NCBI GenBank assembly: GCA_025936205.1
Contig: JAICTU010000406.1
Location: 1-8,492, forward strand
Length of the DNA stretch: 8,492 bases
DNA from: Polyangiaceae bacterium
GTDB lineage: Bacteria; Myxococcota; Polyangia; Polyangiales; Polyangiaceae
Reading direction: 5' to 3'
The notes under the pieces are model-generated. The model worked only from the letters and a program-made list of their open reading frames with translations, made no database searches and had not been told where the DNA came from. The position numbers were made by a program, and so were the translations under genes. This document shows positions 1 through 5,843 of the stretch, one piece after another. The first letter of the stretch is position 1. Each line of letters opens with the position of its first letter.

Positions 1-376
1 CGTGCCCGACGATGCCGTCCTCGAAGAAGGTGGAGACGCGGCGTTTGGTCAGGTCGATGTACTGATCGACCACCACCACGTGCCCTGGAGCGATCTCCTC
101 GCGCATCGAGCCCACCGCGGACAGACTGACCACGTGCGTGGCGCCCAGCTGTTTGAGGGCGCAAATGTTGGCGCGGTAGTTGATCTGATGAGGCGGAAAC
201 TGATGCTGCGCACCGTGGCGCGGCAAGAACAACAACGTCGTCCCGCCGAGCTCGCCGCGCAAGATCGGAGCGCTCGGCGCGCCGTAGGGCGTCGCCACCT
301 CCAGCGTCTCGACCCGTTGCAGACCCGGGAGGTCGTAAATTCCGCTGCCGCCAACGACACCCAGAACGTATGCCAC
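1..376 (-). CDS. mtnP: S-methyl-5'-thioadenosine phosphorylase (N-terminal part, cut by window edge)
   Basis: The first 125 residues of a purine nucleoside phosphorylase-family enzyme are present; the rest lies beyond base 1. The family splits 5'-methylthioadenosine with phosphate into adenine and methylthioribose-1-phosphate in the cytoplasm, feeding methionine and adenine salvage. Visible motifs are GGSGIY (residues 9-14), PRHG (52-55), NYRANI (66-71) and SAVGSMREEI (85-95 region), which match the phosphate- and nucleoside-binding parts of MtnP/MTAP. The start is a GTG at 376; an in-frame TAG four codons upstream (386-388) rules out a longer protein, and the core strand VLGVVGG begins at residue 4 as usual. 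No clear Shine-Dalgarno sequence is seen. It lies 56 bp downstream of gmk and is probably co-transcribed with it. The residues that separate adenosine- from inosine-type substrates are not in view, so a methylthioinosine phosphorylase is possible. Confidence 0.9.
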   Translation of the reverse strand, partial: MAYVLGVVGGSGIYDLPGLQRVETLEVATPYGAPSAPILRGELGGTTLLFLPRHGAQHQFPPHQINYRANICALKQLGATHVVSLSAVGSMREEIAPGHVVVVDQYIDLTKRRVSTFFEDGIVGH

Positions 377-392
377 GCCCAGCGGCTAGCAT

Positions 393-420
393 GGCCGCCA
401 CGCCGTCTGCAATGGCGGCC
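393..420 (-). other. Inverted repeat between gmk and mtnP
   Basis: GGCCGCC (393-399) and GGCGGCC (414-420) form a perfect 7-bp inverted repeat around a 14-base loop. It fills much of the 56-bp gap between the gmk stop and the mtnP GTG and ends 16 bases before that GTG. There is no following T-run, so it is not a classic terminator. It might be an mRNA-stability or translation-control hairpin, or chance in GC-rich DNA. Confidence 0.35.
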
Positions 421-432
421 GACGCGAGACGG

Positions 433-1125
433 TCAGCGCGGCGGGCGAGTGCCGCCGAAGCCGCGCACGTCGTTCAGCAGCTGCTCGGCGCGCGAAGCGC
501 CGCGTTTTCGCCGGCACTCCTCCGCCAGGAGCACCGCGATCAGCTGTTGGATGGCGCGCTCCAGGTCGTCGTTGACGAGCACGTAGTCGAAAAAGCCGTA
601 GTGAGCGATCTCGTCCTTGGCCGCCTGGAAGCGCCGCTGCACGGTCGCGTCATCCTCGCTTGCGCGGCCTCGCAGCCGGCGTTCGAGCGTCGGCATGTCC
701 GGCGGCAGGATGAAGACCGTGACGGCGTCCGGCTCGGCGCAGCGGATCTGGCGCGCGCCCTGGTAATCCACATCGAAGAGCAAGGCGCGGCAGCCGCCCG
801 CGCGGGCCACTTCGCTGCGGCTGGTGCCGTAGAAGTTGCCGTGGACGAGCGCCCACTCGAGGAACGCATCGGCTTCGATCAAGCGCTGAAATTCCTCGCG
901 ATCGACGAAGTAGTACTCGCGCCCGTGCTGCTCGCTGGCGCGCGGCTTGCGCGTGGTGTGGGAGACGCTGAAGTTGACGCCGCCGACGCGTGCGCGTAGC
1001 GCGTTGGTCAGCGTCGTCTTGCCCGCGCCGGAAGGCGACGAGACAATCAAAAGAAGCGGGGAAAGCGGGCGCTCTTCCATGGGCCGATCTCGAGGGGTAG
1101 TTACGGGCACTGGGGGCCGAGTCAT
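433..1125 (-). CDS. gmk: Guanylate kinase
   Basis: This cytoplasmic enzyme phosphorylates GMP to GDP with ATP, an essential step to GTP and dGTP. The 230-residue product has the P-loop SPSGAGKTT (residues 30-38; the first glycine of the Walker A motif is Ser here). The GMP-binding segment is HTTRKPR...GREYYF (56-73), and the FLEWALVHGNFYGTS lid region follows. It is a little longer than the usual ~205 residues because of a proline-rich N-terminus and a basic C-terminal tail. The ATG at 1125 overlaps the yicC stop as ATGA, which suggests translational coupling; an internal Met at residue 16 (1080) is a possible alternative start. The order yicC-gmk is common in bacteria, though rpoZ, a frequent next gene, is absent and mtnP follows instead. 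Confidence 0.96.
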   Translation of the reverse strand: MTRPPVPVTTPRDRPMEERPLSPLLLIVSSPSGAGKTTLTNALRARVGGVNFSVSHTTRKPRASEQHGREYYFVDREEFQRLIEADAFLEWALVHGNFYGTSRSEVARAGGCRALLFDVDYQGARQIRCAEPDAVTVFILPPDMPTLERRLRGRASEDDATVQRRFQAAKDEIAHYGFFDYVLVNDDLERAIQQLIAVLLAEECRRKRGASRAEQLLNDVRGFGGTRPPR

Positions 1126-1991
1126 TCGATGTTCTGGACCTGTTCGCGCAGGCGTTCGACCTCGGCTTTGAGTGCGACCACCAGGTGCGAAAGATTAGCG
1201 TCCTGGCATTTGGCCCCAATCGTATTCGTCTCTCGTCCCATTTCCTGCAGCAGAAAATCCAGCTTTCTTCCGCTGGGCCCCGCTGCGTTCAGAGAGGCTT
1301 CGAACTGGTCGAAATGGCTCTCCAGCCGCACGAGCTCCTCGGTGGTGTCGGAGCGATCGACGAGCACGGCCACTTCCAGGGCCAGGCGAGCCGGATCGAG
1401 CGCCTCGACCCCGCCCATCAGGCGGGCCAGGCGCTGCTGCAGCCGAGCCTGTTGGGCTTGCAGCAAGCTCGGGCCGTGCCGCGCCAGCTCGGACACGAGA
1501 CTCCGCACTGCCCGCAGCCGATCCCCGAGCTCACTCCCCAGGCGCTTGCCCTCGACCTCCCGCATCTCGTCCAGGCGCGCCAGGGCGCTGCCGATGGCCT
1601 GCGCGAGCGCGCCGCGCAGCGGCTCCGGATCGGCGCTGCCGGGGGTGGACAGTAGATTGGGAAAGCCAGCGAGCAGCCCGAGCGGCAGATCACTGCCGGG
1701 GGAGAGCTCATCGCGCACGCGCTGCAAGGTCTGATAGGCGCTGCGCACACGCTCGACGTCCAGCTGTGGTGCCGGCAGCACGTTGCCGTCGAGGCGCACG
1801 CTGACGTCGTAGCGTCCGCGACCCAGCCGCTCCCGGCACAGCTGCTCCACGAAGAAGGTGTGCTCCGTGATCTCGATCGGCAGCCGCACGCGCAGCTCGA
1901 GAAACCGGTGATTCAGCGAACGCACTTCGGCGCAGACACGCCCGTGGCCGAAGGGCTGCTCACCGAGGCCGAAGCCGGTCATGCTGCGCAT
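1122..1991 (-). CDS. yicC: YicC/YloC family endoribonuclease
   Basis: The 289-residue product matches the YicC family in length and layout. An N-terminal YicC-like domain begins MRSMTGFG and includes SLNHRFLELRVRLP. The C-terminal DUF1732-type region contains the family hallmark EMGRETNTIGAK (about 250-261) followed by QDANLS. YicC-type proteins are reported to be endoribonucleases affecting small-RNA turnover and stationary-phase fitness; activity here is inferred from the family. A GGAGG lies five bases upstream of the ATG at 1991 and supports this start, although the Met at residue 4 is another option. The stop overlaps the gmk start by 4 bp, and the gene lies 46 bp downstream of the DUF507 gene. 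Confidence 0.95.
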   Translation of the reverse strand: MRSMTGFGLGEQPFGHGRVCAEVRSLNHRFLELRVRLPIEITEHTFFVEQLCRERLGRGRYDVSVRLDGNVLPAPQLDVERVRSAYQTLQRVRDELSPGSDLPLGLLAGFPNLLSTPGSADPEPLRGALAQAIGSALARLDEMREVEGKRLGSELGDRLRAVRSLVSELARHGPSLLQAQQARLQQRLARLMGGVEALDPARLALEVAVLVDRSDTTEELVRLESHFDQFEASLNAAGPSGRKLDFLLQEMGRETNTIGAKCQDANLSHLVVALKAEVERLREQVQNIE

Positions 1992-2037
1992 GTGCGCCTC
2001 CGGCCGCCGGCGTGCAGCTCGGGCCGCCCGGCTTCGT

Positions 2038-2544
2038 TCAGGTGCGCCTGCGCGTCACTTCTTCGCGCAGGCGTTGGTACTCGACCTCCCATTGGGACGA
2101 GCCTTCCTCCACGTGTTTGAGCCGTTTGCGCACGACGTCTTCCACCTGCTCGGCTGCGGCCTCTTCCTTGCGCAAAGGCGCGCGCATGGCGAGCTTGAGC
2201 TCGTGGTCCTGGGCGAAGATCTCTTCGACGCTGCCCGAGTGCATCAGCATCTCCAGCAGCTGAGAGAGCAGGTAGTCGATCGTGTCGTCGCCGATCCCGA
2301 CCCCTTGCTGACGCGCCAGCTCCTTCTTGATGCGGCTCGCATCTGCGGGCGCGGCACCACGCTTCGCAGCGACGTCTCGCGCCCGCGTCGAGATGTCCTG
2401 CTCGTCGCGCAGGTATTGCTCGAGGACTGCCAGGATGTCTGCCTGCACGCCGTCCCGGGCGTCGGTCTCGATCAGTTCCGGGTCCACCAGGGATTTGACG
2501 ATGGCTGATGCCAGGGCTGGAAGCTTGGCGCGCGTGAGCCACAT
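2038..2544 (-). CDS. DUF507 family protein
   Basis: The 168-residue, charged, mostly helical product has no signal peptide or membrane segment, so it is probably cytoplasmic. It looks like a DUF507 protein: two related halves, the second with an RIKKELARQQG segment (71-81), a hydrophobic helix DYLLSQLLEMLMHSG (90-104) and the typical SVEEIFAQDHELKLAMRAPLRK (105-126 region). The C-terminal third is rich in Glu and Arg and may form a coiled coil. No biochemical role is established for the family. It lies between the TIGR04552-like gene and yicC, 46 bp before yicC, so it may be co-expressed with RNA- and nucleotide-metabolism genes. The Shine-Dalgarno sequence is weak (AGGG directly before the ATG). 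The family call is from pattern recognition only. Confidence 0.82.
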   Translation of the reverse strand: MWLTRAKLPALASAIVKSLVDPELIETDARDGVQADILAVLEQYLRDEQDISTRARDVAAKRGAAPADASRIKKELARQQGVGIGDDTIDYLLSQLLEMLMHSGSVEEIFAQDHELKLAMRAPLRKEEAAAEQVEDVVRKRLKHVEEGSSQWEVEYQRLREEVTRRRT

Positions 2545-2578
2545 GCCCTAGTCGTACCGTCCGTATCTGCCGGGGTAA

Positions 2579-2600
2579 AGCCCGGAGCCGATTCCGGGCT
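2579..2600 (-). terminator. Candidate weak terminator or attenuator hairpin
   Basis: AGCCCGG (2579-2585) and CCGGGCT (2594-2600) form a perfect 7-bp stem with an 8-base loop, in the 85-bp gap between the TIGR04552-like gene and the DUF507 gene. On the minus strand the stem is followed only by TTA, so termination would be weak. A competing fold exists, pairing GGAGCC with GGCTCC across the same bases (about 2584-2602). It could reduce read-through into DUF507-yicC-gmk-mtnP or protect a processed 3' end. Confidence 0.35.
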
Positions 2601-2629
2601 CCGTTTGCGCGCTCAGACGCGGACTCGAC

Positions 2630-3751
2630 TCAGCTTTTGCCCGTGCTGGGGTCCCGCGGCATTCGGGCTCCGAGCCGAATGCGCCGGTGCACCGCTTCCC
2701 GCTGGCGCTGCTTGTACGCCTCGTGGTTGGCGCTGCCCGTCTCGTTGGCTTCCTCCGTCTCGGCATCGAGCAGCTGGATCTCGCACAGCATGTAGACGAT
2801 GGGTCCGAGGTTGCCAGAGCCCGGAGGGGCGAGTTCCATGATGTGGGCAGGTACCCGCACTGGTACGTCCGCCACGAACTGGATGGTGCGGTAGGCAGGC
2901 GAGCTGAAGCGATTGTCTCCCGGGGTCAGGGCATCTTCGACGGGGCCCTGAAACTTCGAGATGTACTTCTTCAGGGTGGAATGACCTTCGCAGAAGCTGC
3001 GGAAGTGAAACATGGTGTTGGTGCTCTGCTTGGGCACCACGTAGTTGAAGGGGAACAAGCGCTCGGAGAGGTACAGCAGGATCGGCAGCAGGTCTTCGCG
3101 CTGCCGCGTCACGATGCGGAAGCGCAGCTTGTCGTAGAGCGCCACCGCCGACGATTCGGGCTTGGAGAGCAGCTTGGTATAGGTGGAATCGAGGTTCTTG
3201 CGTCCGCCCACGAACTCCGTGATCGGAAAGCCCTCGCTCAACATCGTGCCCACCACGCGATAGACCTTTTCCTCCACCAGGTGAAACAGGTCGCGGTCGC
3301 TCACGGGCAAGCGGAACAGCAGCTCGCGCCCGTTGGTGTGGTTGATGATCTGCATCGCCTTGAGCACGGTGCAGGCGGCTTGCTGCCGGTGCCCGCTGCC
3401 CGAGGCCATCATCACCAGTTCCTCCGCGCGTGCGTTCTGCACGGGCTTGGGGAAGGCCAGGCCGAAGTTCCGGCGCAAGTAGCCGATCGCCTGCTCCTTG
3501 AGCGCGGTGATGTATTCGACGTCGCGCGCGTCTTCCGGGTCGAGCTCGTGATTGCGGATGAAGTCCGCCGCCTGCTGGCGATCACTGAAGTTCAGACGAT
3601 GCCAGTCGATGACGGAGTCGCCCTGCAGGATGAGCCGCACGGCATCCACGTCCTGCAAGCTGAACTCGGAGAGGTCACGCAGGCCGCGCAGGCCTTCTCC
3701 CAGACGATCCAGGGCCCGGCGTGTCGAAGGGGGCGGCGGATCGCTGTTCAT
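2630..3751 (-). CDS. TIGR04552-like protein with a RelA/SpoT-type synthetase signature
   Basis: A 373-residue soluble protein that I associate with TIGR04552, a family of unknown function in Myxococcota and relatives; that name is from memory. Residues 1-150 look mainly helical. The rest carries, in order, landmarks of the RelA/SpoT alarmone-synthetase domain: GGRKNLDSTYTK (182-193, compare GRPKHIYSIYKK), YDKLRFRIV (206-214, compare YDLLAIRV), YRTIQF (287-292, compare YQSLHT), CEIQL (323-327, compare VEIQI) and ETGSANHEAYK (337-347, compare EYGVAAHWAYK). The putative metal-binding Asp207 and Glu324 are kept. There is no HD hydrolase or TGS domain, and the Asp-to-Glu stretch is about twice the usual length. 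It may therefore make or bind (p)ppGpp-like nucleotides, or be an inactive relative. GAGAGG lies just before the ATG. Its neighbourhood includes gmk and yicC. Confidence 0.75.
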   Translation of the reverse strand: MNSDPPPPSTRRALDRLGEGLRGLRDLSEFSLQDVDAVRLILQGDSVIDWHRLNFSDRQQAADFIRNHELDPEDARDVEYITALKEQAIGYLRRNFGLAFPKPVQNARAEELVMMASGSGHRQQAACTVLKAMQIINHTNGRELLFRLPVSDRDLFHLVEEKVYRVVGTMLSEGFPITEFVGGRKNLDSTYTKLLSKPESSAVALYDKLRFRIVTRQREDLLPILLYLSERLFPFNYVVPKQSTNTMFHFRSFCEGHSTLKKYISKFQGPVEDALTPGDNRFSSPAYRTIQFVADVPVRVPAHIMELAPPGSGNLGPIVYMLCEIQLLDAETEEANETGSANHEAYKQRQREAVHRRIRLGARMPRDPSTGKS

Positions 3752-3795
3752 TCGCCTCTCGAACGGGATACGAGGCCCCTAGGTACAGGGTTGCT

Positions 3796-3848
3796 GGATA
3801 CAGTGCAGCGCCAAGATCCGGCGCAGCCCCCAGATCCAGCGCAGCCCC
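3796..3848. repeat. 18-bp tandem repeat, about three copies
   Basis: Two near-identical units, AGATCCgGCGCAGCCCC (3814-3830) and AGATCCaGCGCAGCCCC (3832-3848), are spaced 18 bp apart. A diverged copy (3796-3813) matches the consensus at about two thirds of positions. The array fills the gap between the small membrane protein gene and the TIGR04552-like gene, starting about 45 bp upstream of the latter's ATG. It could be a set of regulator-binding sites or a slippage-derived repeat. Confidence 0.75.
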
Positions 3849-3859
3849 AAACGAATGGG

Positions 3860-4078
3860 CTACACGCCGGGCGGTGTCGTAGCGTCGGGGGCGGGCGCCG
3901 GGTGACGGCTACCGGTGTTGAGGCTGGTGGGCGACAGCATGCCGCGGCGAATCGAGACGGTTCCAAAGAAGATTCCGAGAGCAAGCCCAACGACGGCCAG
4001 GGGCGCCCCGTAGGGGCCGAGAGAAGCAAGCACCGCCGCCAGTGCGACGAGCCCAAGGTACCAGTAGCTGCGAATCAT
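3860..4078 (-). CDS. Small two-helix membrane protein
   Basis: A predicted 72-residue protein of unknown function. It has two hydrophobic segments, about residues 6-20 (WYLGLVALAAVLASL) and 25-42 (APLAVVGLALGIFFGTVS), joined by a short GPYG turn, then a basic SIRRG stretch and a Pro/Ala/Thr-rich hydrophilic tail ending at residue 72. This suggests an inner-membrane hairpin with the basic side in the cytoplasm. The start at 4078 is chosen because GGAG lies seven bases upstream; the reading frame is open to an ATG at 4195, but the extra 39 residues are hydrophilic and look non-coding. It is the first gene of the minus-strand run, 108 bp before the TIGR04552-like gene. I do not recognise the family. 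Confidence 0.65.
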   Translation of the reverse strand: MIRSYWYLGLVALAAVLASLGPYGAPLAVVGLALGIFFGTVSIRRGMLSPTSLNTGSRHPAPAPDATTPPGV

Positions 4079-4206
4079 ATCATCTCCGGAATGCTGGGCG
4101 GGCTTCTGGGGGCGCTGACGAAACGACTCGTCCGAAGCTGGGGATTGCGCTGGATGAGCGTCCGGCTCGTGGGAGCTTCGGACTCTCAGTAGCAATCGCG
4201 AAGCCA

Positions 4207-4230
4207 GGTTAACACGGCAGCGTGTGAACC
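4207..4230. promoter_or_regulatory. 24-bp hyphenated palindrome, candidate operator
   Basis: The arms GGTT-a-ACACG and CGTGT-g-AACC flank a GCAG centre, giving nine complementary pairs and one mismatch over 24 bp. It lies about 130 bp upstream of the small membrane protein start and about 325 bp upstream of the lipoprotein start, in the divergent control region. This is the shape expected for a dimeric repressor site, but it could equally act as an RNA hairpin. No regulator gene is in the window. Confidence 0.4.
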
Positions 4231-4248
4231 GGGCAAGACTTAGCCCGG
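4229..4248. other. Hairpin next to the palindrome
   Basis: CCGGGC (4229-4234) and GCCCGG (4243-4248) pair around an 8-base AAGACTTA loop. It shares two bases with the preceding palindrome, so the two hairpins cannot fully form at once. It has no U-tract on either strand and is therefore unlikely to be a terminator. Confidence 0.35.
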
Positions 4249-4555
4249 GTGGGCCGAGGCCTTCAAGCAGCTTTCAGGGGGGACGTCGGAGAATTCCCTG
4301 CAACGCCTCTCAGTGGTGCCTCCGCCCGGTTTTCTGCATGGGATCGGCGAGCGCATTGTCGCACGGCAGCACGAACGGACGGGCCTGCGCCATCCTGAAG
4401 CCATGACGCGCCGAATCGGTGCTCCGACGCCGGGCAGCAAAGACGCCGCAGCGATCCCTTAGGCCCCGCGGCGAACTGTCCGCATGTGCATCAGGGGCGG
4501 CGCCATCGCACCTGTGCGGGCCCGCTCAGTTCCCCGCAGGAAACCACCGCGACCG

Positions 4556-5038
4556 ATGTCGAACAACGCGCCTTCCATCCGTTCCAGTCGGGCCGCGCTG
4601 CTGCTCCCCTTGATCGTCGCCGGTTGCACGCTGGACGTGGGCGAGAACTTCCAGGTCGCCGAGGTCGTATACGACGAGAACTACTTCTACTGCGAGGTGG
4701 AGCCGATGATGTTCGAGGCGGGCTGCGGCAAAGGCGACCCGTCACGCGGTGAGTCCGCGCAGGGCTGTCACTTCAACCGTCAGCGGCTGCGCCTGACGGA
4801 CTATTCGCCGCTCGCGGCGGAGCAGTGCCAGAACGATCAACTCGGTGACCTCGGCGTGCCGCAGCAGGCGCAGCAAAACTACCAGTCGGCGCAGTTGCAG
4901 ATGGAAGTCGACCCCGAGCGCTCCCCGCTCTTGAATCGCCCCACCAGCACGGTGGCGCACCCGCGCCTGATCTTCGAGCTGACCTCCGAGCAGGCGGACA
5001 TCATCCGCACGTGGGGGTCGAGGTATTCCAGCCGATGA
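4556..5038 (+). CDS. Secreted lipoprotein with a Cys-X13-Cys-His motif
   Basis: A 160-residue predicted lipoprotein. The N-terminus (AALLLPLIVAGC) ends in a lipobox with the lipidated Cys at residue 24, so the mature protein is anchored in the envelope. The mature part has Cys46, Cys57, Cys71-His72 and Cys91. Around them, YCEVEPMMFEAGC...GCHF followed by RLRLTD resembles the start of planctomycete-type c-type cytochrome domains (V-x-P-x-L...CxxCH...LRL), and the C-terminus TSEQADIIRTWGSRY resembles their closing helix. The two Cys of the would-be haem motif are 13 residues apart instead of two, so haem attachment is doubtful; disulfides or metal binding are alternatives. ATG 4556 is preferred over 4484 because it puts the lipobox at a normal distance. 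The stop overlaps the next start as ATGA. The family is not recognised. Confidence 0.78.
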   Translation: MSNNAPSIRSSRAALLLPLIVAGCTLDVGENFQVAEVVYDENYFYCEVEPMMFEAGCGKGDPSRGESAQGCHFNRQRLRLTDYSPLAAEQCQNDQLGDLGVPQQAQQNYQSAQLQMEVDPERSPLLNRPTSTVAHPRLIFELTSEQADIIRTWGSRYSSR

Positions 5039-5826
5039 CGTCCTGGATCAGCCGGTGCTGCGCGGGCATTGCGGCCGTCGCGATCACGCTCGCCGCGAGC
5101 GACACAGCGCTCGCCCAGAGCCCCGCGGAACTCGATCAGAACCTGGATACGGTGGCCCGCGTGACCAGCTCCAGCAGTGAGCTGCGTGCCGGTCCTGGCC
5201 TCTCCTATCGCGTGATCGAACGAGCCGAGCGCGGCGCTACCTTCTTCGTCCAGGGCCGCGAGCAGACGGGGTACTGGCTGCGGGTCTATCTGCCCGATGG
5301 GCGCACCGCCTATCTGCTCGGCGACACCGCCGACACGATGCTCGCGACCGACGCGGGCTCGGACGCGCCGGACGCGCCGGGCGTGTTTGCGCCGCCGCCC
5401 CTGGCCTCCGCCCACGGCGGGCTCGCGATGACCGGCGGCATCTTCGCCGGCGACGGTTACGCAGAGCTGAAGCCGGCGATCGTGATCACGCGCGCCTTGT
5501 CGCTCGAGCCGTACGTGGGGCTGGTGATGAGCTCGTCCGGTAGGAGTCTGCTCTATGGCGGTGGCGCGACCGTGAACCTCGCGCCCGACTTTGCGCTGGC
5601 GCCCTACCTCAGTCTGGGCGGTGGCGGCTACAGCACCATGCCGAACGACGACGCCTTCGTGCTGCGGCGCGAGACCCTGTTCCACGCGCGCGCGGGCGGT
5701 GGCCTGCTGGTCTCGCTGCGCTGGCGCATCACCTTGCGGCTCGAGGCGACCAACACGGTCCTGTTCAACGCGTCCGCCTACCGCAACGCCCAGAGCTTCG
5801 TGGGCGGGCTCGGCAGTTACTTCTGA
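5035..5826 (+). CDS. SH3-domain protein with C-terminal outer-membrane-type beta-barrel
   Basis: A 263-residue exported protein. A signal peptide occupies residues 1-27, with probable cleavage after ALA. A bacterial SH3-like domain follows at about 41-100 (VTSSSSELRAGPGLSYRVIERAERGATFFV... YWLRVYLPDGRTAYLLG). An Asp/Pro/Ala-rich linker leads to about 135 residues of alternating Gly-rich beta-strands (125-263) that end in SYF; a terminal Phe is typical of outer-membrane barrels. Such SH3 domains often bind peptidoglycan or other wall components, so the protein might link wall and outer membrane; this is an inference. The ATG at 5035 overlaps the preceding stop (ATGA); an upstream ATG at 5011 would add eight residues before the signal peptide and is less likely. 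It is part of the envelope operon. Confidence 0.82.
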   Translation: MTSWISRCCAGIAAVAITLAASDTALAQSPAELDQNLDTVARVTSSSSELRAGPGLSYRVIERAERGATFFVQGREQTGYWLRVYLPDGRTAYLLGDTADTMLATDAGSDAPDAPGVFAPPPLASAHGGLAMTGGIFAGDGYAELKPAIVITRALSLEPYVGLVMSSSGRSLLYGGGATVNLAPDFALAPYLSLGGGGYSTMPNDDAFVLRRETLFHARAGGGLLVSLRWRITLRLEATNTVLFNASAYRNAQSFVGGLGSYF

Positions 5827-5843
5827 AGCGCAGGACTGACCCC

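Larger units (their letters stand above)
4079..4555. other. Intergenic region between divergent transcription units
   Basis: This 477-bp stretch separates the minus-strand run from the plus-strand envelope operon and should hold promoters for both. I see no convincing protein-coding gene: the open frames here are short, Arg/Pro/Ser-rich and lack ribosome sites. No clear sigma-70 or sigma-54 boxes stand out. The only distinct elements are the palindrome at 4207-4230 and the adjoining hairpin at 4229-4248. Confidence 0.6.

Noticed and set aside
2..999. Plus-strand open frames over mtnP and gmk
   Set aside because: They are antisense to two confidently identified enzymes and have no family features.
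2687..4192. A 501-codon plus-strand open frame antisense to the TIGR04552-like gene and its upstream region
   Set aside because: It is the mirror of a well-supported gene in GC-rich DNA, its composition (runs of His, Gln, Arg, Ala, Val) is typical of antisense frames, and it runs through an intergenic repeat and the small membrane protein gene.
4224..4440. Short open frames of 60-66 codons in the divergent intergenic region
   Set aside because: They are Arg/Pro/Ser-rich, have no ribosome-binding site and overlap palindromes; they look like chance frames.
4484..4555. A 24-residue N-terminal extension of the Cys/His lipoprotein
   Set aside because: The extra residues are Arg/Pro-rich and would push the lipobox far from the N-terminus; the ATG at 4556 gives a normal lipoprotein signal.
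4879..5685. A 268-codon minus-strand open frame opposite the SH3-barrel gene
   Set aside because: It is an antisense shadow of a gene with a signal peptide and an SH3 domain; its translation is low-complexity and Arg/Gly-rich.
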